A stretch of DNA of 8,621 bases, taken from Lentisphaerota bacterium (lineage in GTDB: Bacteria > Verrucomicrobiota > Kiritimatiellia > JAAZAB01). Shown here piece by piece: positions 1 through 6,916 of the stretch; the first letter of the stretch is position 1; every line of letters begins with the position of its first letter. The stretch covers positions 1 to 8,621 of the forward strand of contig JACPGN010000253.1 in the NCBI GenBank assembly GCA_016182435.1, read 5' to 3'. Both the position numbers and the translations under genes were made by a program. The notes under the pieces are model-generated. The model worked only from the letters and a program-made list of their open reading frames with translations. It was not told the origin of the DNA and made no database searches.

Positions 1-1200
1 ATTTAAGGGGGCCGTCCAGAGGATGCGCTGGTCAAAGGTCAGGAGCGCCGGATTCGCGGGCTTATGGTTGAGGAACTTGAACTTAGCCCAAAGCAGTTCG
101 ATAAAATGGCTGTAGGTTTCGCCATAGGTCTGGCTCCAGAACGCGCCCAAAATGAGCGGCAACAGGGCCATCAGCGCCAGCAGGGGGGTCTGCCAGCAAT
201 GTAGCCGCGGCGCGCTGCGCGCCGTGGCCGCCGAAGGAAGCCACGCCCCCGCGCCACGCGGGGCAAGCCTCACGTTTACCACGCTTTTAGCGTGGGGCGC
301 AGCTACATTGGTTTGGAGCAGCCGCTCAGCGAGCAAGCCCAAAGCCACGCCATAGATCAGCAGCATGGCATACGAGCCCAGGAAGGCGTGCGCGCGCAGA
401 TAGGGGTTCAGCAATCCTACGCCGCCGAGGGCCAGCAGGGTCAGCCACCACGCCAGGCGCCGGCGCTCGTCGCGGAAATATGCTCCGGCCACAAACCGGA
501 TATAATATCCAACCGCCCAGAGGATGATGTAATACTGAATCAAGTCCCAGGTCGCCGCGGCGCACGCGAGCGCGAGCGCGGAAAGCAACGCCAACAGAAA
601 ATAGGTTCCGCGCCCTTTGGAGCGGTAGGCCAACGCCAGCATGGCCCAGTGCGCAATCAACAGGGGCAAGGCAAAATTTTCATGAGAGAGCTCCTGGCCG
701 GTCGAGCGCATAACGGCGGCGAGCGCCACGGCGTAATAGGCGCCAGCGAGAGCGCCCGCCCAGAGCGACCTGGTCCAGGCCCACAGCCACAGGCTCATGA
801 GCGGAATGCCCAGGCAGAACCAGGCGGCGGCAATCCAACGCACGCGTTCATCCAGCGGAACCGCGCCGGGAAACAAACGGGCCAGCGCCGCATAAACATA
901 TTCGGCGCCCAGGGTATAGGTCTCGCGCACCACAACGCCTTCGGGCGCCTGGACGGCTTTGTCGTGGCGGGGGATGCGCCCGGTTTCAAAGAGCATGCGG
1001 ACGTAGCGGAATTCCAGCGCGCTTTCCAGGTTGAACGGCAAAGGCCGCCCATACTGCGCAAACTGGGCGGCAAGCACCGCGCGCCGGATAGTCAGTCCCG
1101 CGGCAAATAAAGTCGCCAGTCCTAGCACGACCAGCAGGATTCGGCAGGCGTTCAGGGATCGCCGAAATTGGAAATTGGAGATTAGAAATTTAATCTTCAT
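1..1200 (-). CDS. Multi-pass membrane protein, probable GT-C glycosyltransferase (STT3-like), 3' end outside the window
   Basis: An uninterrupted 400-codon frame runs from an ATG at 1200 to the left edge with no stop. It starts MKIKFLISNFQFRR, and an in-frame TAG lies about 24 bases upstream, so this is the first possible ATG; no clear ribosome binding site is visible. Hydrophobic segments fall near residues 21-37, 122-140, 146-163, 178-191, 199-217, 221-238, 250-265, 277-291 and 337-354. After the first segment comes a loop (residues 61-100) with FETGRIPRHD and APEG, which resembles the first extracytoplasmic loop of STT3/PglB and related GT-C enzymes that use lipid-linked sugars; this is a resemblance, not proof. 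A further acidic cluster (GQELSHEN, residues 168-175) would suit a catalytic loop. Residues 298-335 are encoded by an inserted palindromic repeat (197-310). It could equally be an unassigned polytopic protein. It lies 244 bp downstream of the exonuclease gene behind a MITE-like element, so co-transcription is uncertain. Confidence 0.72.
   Translation of the reverse strand, partial: MKIKFLISNFQFRRSLNACRILLVVLGLATLFAAGLTIRRAVLAAQFAQYGRPLPFNLESALEFRYVRMLFETGRIPRHDKAVQAPEGVVVRETYTLGAEYVYAALARLFPGAVPLDERVRWIAAAWFCLGIPLMSLWLWAWTRSLWAGALAGAYYAVALAAVMRSTGQELSHENFALPLLIAHWAMLALAYRSKGRGTYFLLALLSALALACAAATWDLIQYYIILWAVGYYIRFVAGAYFRDERRRLAWWLTLLALGGVGLLNPYLRAHAFLGSYAMLLIYGVALGLLAERLLQTNVAAPHAKSVVNVRLAPRGAGAWLPSAATARSAPRLHCWQTPLLALMALLPLILGAFWSQTYGETYSHFIELLWAKFKFLNHKPANPALLTFDQRILWTAPLN
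197..310 (-). repeat. 114-bp palindromic element inserted in frame in the membrane-protein gene
   Basis: The segment is bounded by perfect 9-bp inverted ends, CAATGTAGC at 197-205 and GCTACATTG at 302-310. Inside are three perfect palindromes, each with 7-bp arms and a 3-base loop, at 208-224, 247-263 and 279-295. Its length, 114 bp, is 38 codons, and it has no stop in the frame of the host gene, where it encodes an Ala/Arg-rich stretch (residues 298-335) between two predicted membrane helices. Removing 197-310 joins the flanks in frame as LLQTWQTPLL. No clear target duplication is seen. This looks like a protein-tolerated palindromic insertion, comparable in principle to Rickettsia palindromic elements; the family itself I do not recognise. 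Confidence 0.72.
247..295 (-). repeat. 49-bp double-hairpin module, copy 1
   Basis: Read on the minus strand, this is a 17-bp palindrome (arms CCACGCT and AGCGTGG, loop AAA), a 15-base linker TAAACGTGAGGCTTG, and a second 17-bp palindrome (arms CCCCGCG and CGCGGGG, loop TGG). The copy at 8181-8229 has the same 17-15-17 geometry, and its linker is identical at 11 of 15 positions, with the pattern TAAA..TG..GCTTG. The stem sequences differ between the copies, but every stem remains perfectly paired. Confidence 0.75.
1164..1191 (+). repeat. Period-7 array, GAAATTN x 4, overlapping the start of the membrane-protein gene
   Basis: Four units in strict 7-bp phase start at 1164, 1171, 1178 and 1185. 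Three fit GAAATTN exactly and the third is GAGATTA. The array lies inside the first codons of the minus-strand membrane-protein gene and encodes KFLISNFQF. It is an imperfect inverted copy (24 of 28 positions) of the array at 1411-1438, and the pair brackets the MITE-like element. Confidence 0.75.
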
Positions 1201-1215
1201 GTTTGCACTATTGAA

Positions 1216-1344
1216 GTGTCCCTAACGCTTCTTTACAGTAATTCCAAAGCTGTCATTCCCGCGCAAGCGGGAATCCAGATTTAAAAGACTGGATTCCGGG
1301 TCAAGCCCGGAATGACATGCTATGTAAAGTTATGTATGGGACAC
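1216..1344. mobile_element. MITE-like element, about 129 bp, non-autonomous
   Basis: Outer inverted ends of 22 bp (1216-1237 and 1323-1344) agree at 16 of 22 positions, with GTGTCCC and CTTTACA conserved and complementary GGGACAC and TGTAAAG on the right. Inside lies a second inverted repeat, 1251-1317, opening TGTCATTCC and closing GGAATGACA. Its two halves each fold as hairpins: ATTCCCGC/GCGGGAAT with loop GCAA at 1255-1274, and ATTCCGGG/CCCGGAAT with a loop around TCAA. The CATTCC-type core resembles small repeats dispersed widely in bacteria. The 7-mer CACTATT occurs on both sides, at 1206-1212 and 1347-1353, a possible target duplication offset by 2-3 bases from the ends. There is no transposase gene. 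The element ends 15 bp upstream of the membrane-protein start and so may carry its promoter region; this is inference. Confidence 0.7.
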
Positions 1345-1372
1345 CACACTATTAATGAATGCTTTCAGGAGT

Positions 1373-1438
1373 GAAACTTGAAATTGGCGCCTAACTGGAA
1401 TCTTTATTCCTAATTTCAAATTTCCAATTTCGAATTTC
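1373..1438 (-). repeat. Period-7 arrays downstream of the exonuclease gene
   Basis: Two plus-oriented units (GAAACTT, GAAATTG) occupy 1373-1386. Four minus-oriented units of GAAATTN occupy 1411-1438 in perfect 7-bp phase. The six-base core is invariant in the four minus-oriented units and only the seventh base changes, taking C, G, T and A in turn. The array begins six bases after the exonuclease stop codon. No U-rich intrinsic terminator is visible in this gap (1201-1444); the gap holds only these arrays and the MITE-like element. Confidence 0.75.
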
Positions 1439-1444
1439 CAATCC

Positions 1445-2311
1445 TCAGAACAGCGTGGGTTCTTGCAAGGCTTTGGCCAGCGTGTGAAATTCAAGTTCCT
1501 CGTATAATGCCCTCAGGCGCCGCGCATCCGGCGGCCGCGCGGCCAAGTCGGAGAGCGTTTTGGCGCTATCGAGATTGGTATTAAGCCGGAGCAGGAGCAA
1601 ATTGCGCGTGGCAAGTTCGCGATGTTCCACGAGGGTCCGCCGCACCTTTTCCGGCTCGACGAGCCCGGCATGGTCCAGGGCGTTGGCCAGCGATTGCCAT
1701 TGCTGTAGCAATTTGACCGCGGTCTTGGCGCCGATGAGCGGCACACCGGGAATATTGTCGGAGCTGTCGCCGGTCAGCGCCAGGAAGTCCACAACCTGGT
1801 CCGGACGGACGCCCAGCTTGGCGAACACTTCCGCGGGCCCCAGCTTTTCCTGCGCCTTGCCGGGCAGGATAACCGCAATTAATGGGGTCACGAGCTGGAG
1901 CAGGTCCTTGTCGCTGGAAGCCATCAGGACCTCCCAACCTTGCTCGGCGGCTTGCGCCGCCACCGAGGCGGCGACATCATCCGCTTCCTGGCCTTCCAGG
2001 CGCACATGGGCTGTTTGCTCGGCATCCAGCCAGGCGACGATCACCGGCAACTGCTCGCGCAGCGCGCTCGGCATTGCCGGCCGCTGGGCCTTATAGGTGC
2101 TCAGGAGTTCAAGCCGCGCGGCGGGCAAGCCGCCATCAAAGACGACCAGCTTATGCGAAGGTTGCCAGAGGCGCTCCATCTGTTTAAGCGTCTTGATGAA
2201 GCCATAGACCGCATTAGTGGGCCGCCCGGTGGCCGTGGCCAGACCGGGGACGGCATAGAACGCGCGATAGGCCAGGCAATGAGCATCCACGAGTAAAAGA
2301 CGGGAAGGCAT
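1445..2311 (-). CDS. Stand-alone 5'-3' exonuclease (DNA polymerase I N-terminal family)
   Basis: The 288-residue protein should remove 5' flaps or RNA primers using two metal ions, as the 5' nuclease domain of Pol I does. The expected motifs are all present: LLLVDAHCLAYRAFYA (D9), VVFDGG (D59), YKAQR (73-77), EGQEADDVAA (E109, D111, D112), SSDKDLLQLV (D134, D136), and LTGDSSDNIPGVPLIGAKTA (D182, D185 and the helix-hairpin-helix near 188-203). It ends just after the LYEELEF motif, which corresponds to the end of the nuclease domain in Pol I enzymes, so this is a whole domain without the polymerase. The ATG at 2311 is preferred. A TTG at 2335 would add eight residues that do not belong to the family. 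It starts 30 bp after the secretin stop codon, so it may share that transcript, although a role in pilus function is not implied. Retention of all acidic residues suggests an active enzyme. Confidence 0.9.
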   Translation of the reverse strand: MPSRLLLVDAHCLAYRAFYAVPGLATATGRPTNAVYGFIKTLKQMERLWQPSHKLVVFDGGLPAARLELLSTYKAQRPAMPSALREQLPVIVAWLDAEQTAHVRLEGQEADDVAASVAAQAAEQGWEVLMASSDKDLLQLVTPLIAVILPGKAQEKLGPAEVFAKLGVRPDQVVDFLALTGDSSDNIPGVPLIGAKTAVKLLQQWQSLANALDHAGLVEPEKVRRTLVEHRELATRNLLLLRLNTNLDSAKTLSDLAARPPDARRLRALYEELEFHTLAKALQEPTLF

Positions 2312-2341
2312 GAAGAATTGATGATTTATCAGCAATTCAGC

Positions 2342-5300
2342 TTAGGGCGCGGTAGCGGGCGCGGCCGCAGCCGCGGCTGCGGCGCCGCCGGCGACGCTGG
2401 CAACGATTTCCTTATTGATCTTGTTGCCGGCCGGATCAACCAGGTTGGCGGTCACAAAGATCAGCAGGTTGAATTTCCGGCTGATGTTACTCTTGCTGCG
2501 GAAGAGCGCGCCCAGGAGCGGGATATCGCCCAGGACGGGGACCTTGTCCTGGGTGGTGGTCTGCGCTTCGGTAATCAGTCCGCCCATCACCACGGTCTGG
2601 CCATCCCAGATAGTGATGCCCGTGGTAATCGTGCGAGTGTGGAAAATCGGCTGGGGCATATTCCAGACTTGCAGTCTACCCTGCGCATCAGTAGAGCTGG
2701 AACCATAATTGACCCAATCGGCCAGCTCAACCACCTGGGGCAACATAACCAAGTCAATGGAGAAGCCGTCCGGACCCACCGTTGGCGTTACATTCAGCAC
2801 CACGCCGGTATCGCGTTTCTCAAAGCCCGCCGGCGTAACAATGGCTTGCCCTACCACGGCCAGGCTGCCGGCGCCGCTGCCCGAAACCTGGGGCTGCGTC
2901 ACGGTGAACTCGGTTGGATAAATCAGCTCGCGGACCACTTTGATCTCGGCGTTGGCGCCGCTCTTGGTGGTAACCTTGGGGGCGGAGAGCAGGTTGGCGC
3001 CGCTACGCTGCTCCAGGGCGTGTAAAATCATGGTCATTTCCGGATTGGTCAGAACGCTGGAAATGGAGATGACGCCCGCCATATCGCCGCCCGGGGTAGC
3101 CGAAATGCCGCTGGCGCCCAGCGCCAGGTTGCGCAGGCCCTTGGAAAAGGCGTTCTTATTCATCTGGACCCTTTCCCGGGCGCTGAGCTGCAGCGGGGCG
3201 CTGGCGCTGGCATTTTCGGCCAGTTCCCAGTTGTCGGTCAATAACCATTCTAAGCCCAGTTCTTCCAGGTCGCTCTGGGCCACTTCCACAAAACGGGCTT
3301 CGATTTCCACCTGGACCGGCACATCGTTGATCGAGTTCAGGATGCGCTCAAAGTTTTCCAGGTTTTCAGCCGTGTTTTTGACGATCAGCAGGTTAAGACT
3401 GGGTTTATAGACAATGGAAGTGTCTTGCGGGAAAGGCACGCCGGCATCAACAAAGAATTTTTTAACGTCGCCCCGTTCAACGGTCGGCGCCGGACCGCCA
3501 AACTCCGGCGTGGCCTGGGCCGCGCCTTCGGCGGCGCCAATGATCGTTTCGGCAATAGAGGGCTGGACTTTGTAGGTGCGCGTTATCAGCGCTTCGGTAA
3601 CCACATCGCTCGGCGTAATAATAACCACATTTTCCTCGATCCGGTATTTCAGCCCGGTAACTTCCGTGATGTATTTAATGGCGTCCATCAGCACGATATT
3701 GCGCAGGCTCAAGGTCACCGTCGGCAAAGTAGTCGGCATCGGGGCCGCCACGGCTGCTTCCTCGCCGAGCAGCTCGCCCTCAGCCGGTGCAACCGGCGCG
3801 CTTGGCGCGGCCTCGGCCGCGCCCGGCCGCTTCAGATGCAGAATAAAGTTCACGCCCTTTTCACCCGGCGGGGACTCTTTGTCGTTAACGAGACTGACCT
3901 CATCGAGATACTTGATGACGTCCACAATATTGGCCTGCCGGAACTCCAACTTGGGAATCTGGATCGAGTTCAACTTCTCCAGCAGCCGGCGTTTGCCTAG
4001 CCGGACAGGCTCAGGACCCGGCGCGACCGCTTCCGGGCCGACAGTCTCCGGTCGCACGCGCGAGCTCCAGGCATCGCGCACCTGCGCGATCATCTCGGCC
4101 TGCTGGCGGTCCATCTGACCGGTTTCCAGGTTATACATTTTGGCGGCAAGTTTTTTCAATTGGGCGGCGGCCTCTTCATTCTTTTCGTCGAGCGCGAGCA
4201 CGTTGCGGAATTCGCGCCGGGCTTTTTCATATTCGCCGATGGCATAATACTGCCGGCCGCGCTCAATCGCGGTTTTAACCTGTTTTTGCCGGTCGAGGTA
4301 CTCCGCCGCCAGGCGGGGCGGCGTGGGCACGGCCTTGCTGTCAACAATGCGCGCTTCTTCCTTCTTAATTTCTTCGCTCAGGCGCGCGACGCGCTGATGG
4401 GCCGGGTAGTATTCCAAGGCGCGACGGATGGCTTTCTTAGCATCATCATACTGGCCGGCCTTGTAATAATTCAGCGCAATGCGGTATTCACATTCCGCCT
4501 GACTTTGCATCGCCTTCTGCCGGGTCTCGACGGTATGCGGACGGATGGGCATCAGATTCAGCGCTTGGTTGAAATGCTTCAAGGCGGCGTCAAATTCGTT
4601 GCGCCCCATCGCCTGGTAACCCAGGTCCAGGGCCTTGAGCGCCTCCACTTCCCTGGCCTGGCGCCGAACTTCTTCCTGGGCGGCGAGAAGTTCTTCCTGG
4701 GTAAGCATTTTCTCCGGCGCTCCCGCGGCGGTTACCGCGCCAGTTACGGCTTTTTCCGCTTCTAAAGCCGCGCGCGGCGCGCGCCCAACCAGGCGCCGCC
4801 ACAGCGACGCCTTTGGCTCGGCGGTTACCGCTTCTTCAACCACCTCGGACGGCTTCTCCGGCGCCGCGCTCACCGCCCCGCGCTCCAATTCAAAAACAAT
4901 TTCTTCTTCTCCTTCTACGGCCGGCTTCTCCGGCGAGGGAACTGGCGCGACCGCTTCGGCCGTTGCCTGAGTAGCAACCTCCGCGCCCGCAGGAGGCAAG
5001 GCAGTTGGCGCCTCGGGTTTTTCCACCACCGCTTCCGGAGTTGGCTCTATAGTTTCCGGTTCAGGGGCAGGCTCAACGACTGCCGGTTCGGGGACAGGCT
5101 CAGCGACTGCCGGTTCAGCGGCAGGCTCGACAACCGCCGGTTCGGGGGCAGGCTCGACGACTGCCGGTTCGGGGACAGGCTCGACAACCGCCGGGATCGT
5201 TGTTTCGACCGGCGCCTCGATTGGAGTCGCTTCCGGTGTCGCCGCGGGAACGGGTGGTTCTGACGGCGCGGTAGCGGGCACGGCCACGGGTGTGATGGTT

Positions 5301-5689
5301 ACCGCTTCAGTCTCGTTCTTAGCCGGTTCCTCCACGGCTGGTGTTGGAGTTGTTTCCGCTGCGGTCGGCGCCGGGGGAAGAGCCACGCCGTTACCGGCGC
5401 GGCTACGGGCCGTTTCTTCCGGAGCCTGGTCTAAAGGAGCGGCGGGTTCAACTTGTTCCGGCGCAGCAGCGGGAGTTTCCACCACGGGTTCTTGAACGGC
5501 GGATGGCTCGGCCGGCGGAACGGCCGCAGCCTCAGGCGGGGGGACCGGCGGATTCGGATTCTCCGGCAAGGTAGTGACATCAACTTCCGCGGCAGGTTCG
5601 GCCTGGTTTTCGTCCTGGGCCAGGACGAGCGCGCCGATGCTGGTCAGCAGGAGTCCGCCGGCAACAAAAAAGATGGCCACAGATTTCAT
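2342..5689 (-). CDS. Amuc_1098-like type IV pilus outer-membrane secretin
   Basis: The 1115-residue protein would form the outer-membrane channel of a pilus-like system. From ATG 5689 it has a signal peptide (MKSVAIFF..., about residues 1-24, cleavage after VLA), then a Pro/Ala/Glu/Val-rich region (about 25-290) with 9-residue repeats. TPR-like helices follow (about 345-520; GYQAMGRNEFDAALKHF and YKAGQYDDAKKAIRRALEYYP). Next come N-domains (about 570-690; KLEFRQANIVDVIKYLDEV and VTLSLRNIVLMDAIKYI), and the secretin core (about 785-1085). The core shows VPVQVEIEARFVEVAQSDLEELG, LLSAPKVTTKSGANAEI and the signature VPVLGDIPLLGALFRSKS. The C-terminus is an alanine run. An alternative GTG at 5713 would overlap the Amuc_1099-like stop by four bases and suggests translational coupling, but it would put eight residues before a canonical signal peptide. 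The N-terminal TPR and low-complexity parts make it longer than ordinary PilQ. Confidence 0.92.
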   Translation of the reverse strand: MKSVAIFFVAGGLLLTSIGALVLAQDENQAEPAAEVDVTTLPENPNPPVPPPEAAAVPPAEPSAVQEPVVETPAAAPEQVEPAAPLDQAPEETARSRAGNGVALPPAPTAAETTPTPAVEEPAKNETEAVTITPVAVPATAPSEPPVPAATPEATPIEAPVETTIPAVVEPVPEPAVVEPAPEPAVVEPAAEPAVAEPVPEPAVVEPAPEPETIEPTPEAVVEKPEAPTALPPAGAEVATQATAEAVAPVPSPEKPAVEGEEEIVFELERGAVSAAPEKPSEVVEEAVTAEPKASLWRRLVGRAPRAALEAEKAVTGAVTAAGAPEKMLTQEELLAAQEEVRRQAREVEALKALDLGYQAMGRNEFDAALKHFNQALNLMPIRPHTVETRQKAMQSQAECEYRIALNYYKAGQYDDAKKAIRRALEYYPAHQRVARLSEEIKKEEARIVDSKAVPTPPRLAAEYLDRQKQVKTAIERGRQYYAIGEYEKARREFRNVLALDEKNEEAAAQLKKLAAKMYNLETGQMDRQQAEMIAQVRDAWSSRVRPETVGPEAVAPGPEPVRLGKRRLLEKLNSIQIPKLEFRQANIVDVIKYLDEVSLVNDKESPPGEKGVNFILHLKRPGAAEAAPSAPVAPAEGELLGEEAAVAAPMPTTLPTVTLSLRNIVLMDAIKYITEVTGLKYRIEENVVIITPSDVVTEALITRTYKVQPSIAETIIGAAEGAAQATPEFGGPAPTVERGDVKKFFVDAGVPFPQDTSIVYKPSLNLLIVKNTAENLENFERILNSINDVPVQVEIEARFVEVAQSDLEELGLEWLLTDNWELAENASASAPLQLSARERVQMNKNAFSKGLRNLALGASGISATPGGDMAGVISISSVLTNPEMTMILHALEQRSGANLLSAPKVTTKSGANAEIKVVRELIYPTEFTVTQPQVSGSGAGSLAVVGQAIVTPAGFEKRDTGVVLNVTPTVGPDGFSIDLVMLPQVVELADWVNYGSSSTDAQGRLQVWNMPQPIFHTRTITTGITIWDGQTVVMGGLITEAQTTTQDKVPVLGDIPLLGALFRSKSNISRKFNLLIFVTANLVDPAGNKINKEIVASVAGGAAAAAAAAPATAP
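2364..2383. repeat. Perfect 20-bp GC-rich palindrome at the 3' end of the secretin gene
   Basis: The ten bases GCCGCAGCCG at 2364-2373 are followed directly by their reverse complement. The palindrome lies within the codons for the C-terminal alanine run, about 20 bases before the stop. It may be only a by-product of alternating alanine codons, or it may fold in the mRNA ahead of the exonuclease gene. There is no U-tract, so it is not called as a terminator. Confidence 0.6.
5054..5188 (-). repeat. Tandem 27-bp repeat, five units, in the secretin gene
   Basis: Five in-phase units start at 5054, 5081, 5108, 5135 and 5162. They differ at only a few positions and share the core CCGGTTC...GCAGGCTC or ACAGGCTC. 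They encode a 9-residue repeat of the type EPVPEPAVV (about residues 168-212), probably an extended linker in the periplasm. High DNA identity implies recent expansion by slippage or recombination, so copy number may vary between strains. Confidence 0.88.
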
Positions 5690-5709
5690 CACGATACCGT
5701 TTGCCGGCC

Positions 5710-6804
5710 TCACGGTTTTAGGTCTGGCAAGCTGTCGGGTTTCGCCGTACCCAGCTTGGGTAAAAATTGCTTATCCGCTTCGGAAAGTGGCTGGACCGGT
5801 ATTTCCATACCGGTATTTACGTCGGCAACAATAACGCTATCTTTTTTTATGTCAACAATCTTGTAGGAACTATTTTTAAGCGTAATGACCTCGCCCTGCT
5901 TGGCCAGTAGCCTGGTCTGATCCACCAGAAAGAGCAGGCTGGCCGCCGGCTCACCCTGATTTTCGCGGTTAATGGTCAAGGGGAACAGCTTGTTGCCCCG
6001 GCTGAGGGTCAACACCGAAACATCTTCGTCCAACTCAAGGTTCCCGCGGCGAACCTTGGCATGCTTCTCCTCGAATTTGACCAACTTGTAACCATCCACG
6101 GTATCGCCCAGCCGGGCGTAGGTGTCGCGCTGCTTCACCTTATTTCTCAGCAGGAAGAGCACATCGTTCGTGCTCAGGTTTTGAACGCCCTGGAAGCTGA
6201 GCGGCATGGGGGCGCGGCCGGTTTTGATGACCCGCAGCTTTTGCGCATAGGGCGGGTGATCGTCTGCCTCGCGCGGATGGGTGCTGGCCTGGAACTCTTC
6301 CAGATTGGTAAACCCGTCGCCATCAACATCCTGGCTGGCATCGTCCACATTCGGATTCAGGCCATACTTGAGCTCCCACTTATCGCTCATGCCATCCAGG
6401 TCGCTGTCCTTTTCGCCCTGCACGGGTGCCAGGGGTTGCTGAGCGCCACAATTCAGGAACGGGCAGACGCCGGAGTCGGGCGGTATGGGGCGGCCGCACT
6501 TTACACAGCCTACGCGCAGCTCGGCCACCATCAGATGTTTTTGCCAGGCGGGAACACGCGCGGCGCCTTGCAGGGCTTCAATGCCCTCATCCAGGCTCGT
6601 CAGGTCCAGTTGCCTGGCCGTCTGCGAGAGAACACGTGACTGTTCCTGTCTCCGGCCCAGATCCTCCATTTTCTTGTGCTCGCCCTCCACCTTCAGAATC
6701 AGGAAAATCAGCGACAGCAACAGGCCTGCCAGGGCTAGGAACAGAACGGCCTTATCGTAGGCCGCCTTGAGCCAGGCCTTAAGAACTTGTGTGCTGAGCG
6801 TCAT
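5710..6804 (-). CDS. Amuc_1099-like pilus system protein (PilP-like) with zinc-ribbon and calcium-loop motifs
   Basis: The 364-residue protein has a short N-terminal segment, one membrane helix (about 19-38, AVLFLALAGLLLSLIFLIL), then a long domain expected outside the cytoplasm. Residues 100-119 hold a CX2C-X10-CX4C cluster (C100, C103, C114, C119) resembling a zinc ribbon. Residues 131-177 hold two thrombospondin type-3-like calcium loops (DSDLDGMSDKWE and DVDGDGFTNLEEF). The C-terminal part has two related stretches (about 230-275 and 300-340; GDTVDGYKLVKFE and GEVITLKNSSYKIVDI) that resemble the beta-rich homology region of PilP, which links the inner-membrane complex to the secretin. The ATG at 6804 is chosen because it precedes the membrane helix and has GGAAGG about ten bases upstream. 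Further upstream the frame stays open to 6924, but that part is translated repeat DNA. It ends 20 bp before, or overlapping, the secretin gene. I infer a bridge between inner-membrane proteins and secretin. Confidence 0.85.
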   Translation of the reverse strand: MTLSTQVLKAWLKAAYDKAVLFLALAGLLLSLIFLILKVEGEHKKMEDLGRRQEQSRVLSQTARQLDLTSLDEGIEALQGAARVPAWQKHLMVAELRVGCVKCGRPIPPDSGVCPFLNCGAQQPLAPVQGEKDSDLDGMSDKWELKYGLNPNVDDASQDVDGDGFTNLEEFQASTHPREADDHPPYAQKLRVIKTGRAPMPLSFQGVQNLSTNDVLFLLRNKVKQRDTYARLGDTVDGYKLVKFEEKHAKVRRGNLELDEDVSVLTLSRGNKLFPLTINRENQGEPAASLLFLVDQTRLLAKQGEVITLKNSSYKIVDIKKDSVIVADVNTGMEIPVQPLSEADKQFLPKLGTAKPDSLPDLKP

Positions 6805-6822
6805 GGATGTTTGACCTTCCAA

Positions 6823-6839
6823 TGCGGGCTCCGCCCGCA
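6823..6839. repeat. 17-bp perfect hairpin (7-3-7) upstream of the Amuc_1099-like gene
   Basis: The arms are TGCGGGC and GCCCGCA with loop TCC. It lies 18 bases upstream of the start codon at 6804, close enough to affect ribosome access on the minus-strand transcript. It has the same arm and loop lengths as five other palindromes in this window. Confidence 0.6.
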
Positions 6840-6846
6840 ACCCAAT

Positions 6847-6913
6847 AAATTCCAAGTTCCACTCGTGGCGCGTGGCGAGCCAAAATCCAAATTCCAAGGA
6901 ACACTCAAATTCC
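6847..6913 (-). repeat. Period-7 array (GGAATTT on the minus strand) with a GC-rich 21-bp interior
   Basis: Units AAATTCC and AAGTTCC (6847-6860) and AAAATCC and AAATTCC (6882-6895) are in the same 7-bp phase, separated by 21 GC-rich bases (6861-6881), exactly three periods. A further AAATTCC at 6907-6913 is out of phase. It faces the array at 6983-7010 in the opposite orientation. Confidence 0.7.
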
Positions 6914-6916
6914 AAT

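Noticed and set aside
292..1110. Plus-strand open frame of 272 codons
   Set aside because: It lies antisense to the membrane-protein frame, which is open for 400 codons with clear hydrophobic helices. The plus-strand product is Gln/Arg/Gly-rich without recognisable domains, as expected of a GC-rich shadow.
1251..1317. Intrinsic terminator after the exonuclease gene
   Set aside because: The strong hairpins lack a following U-tract on either strand and are better explained as the core of a MITE-like element.
1164..1439. Possible CRISPR array
   Set aside because: The units are only 7 bp with no spacers, they are degenerate, and no Cas gene is nearby.
2312..2335. TTG start at 2335 for the exonuclease
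   Set aside because: The added residues MLINHQFF are outside the family domain, while the ATG at 2311 gives the standard N-terminus directly before the first metal-binding motif.
2318..3025. Plus-strand frame of 235 codons opposite the secretin gene
   Set aside because: It overlaps the best-supported secretin core on the other strand and has no family features.
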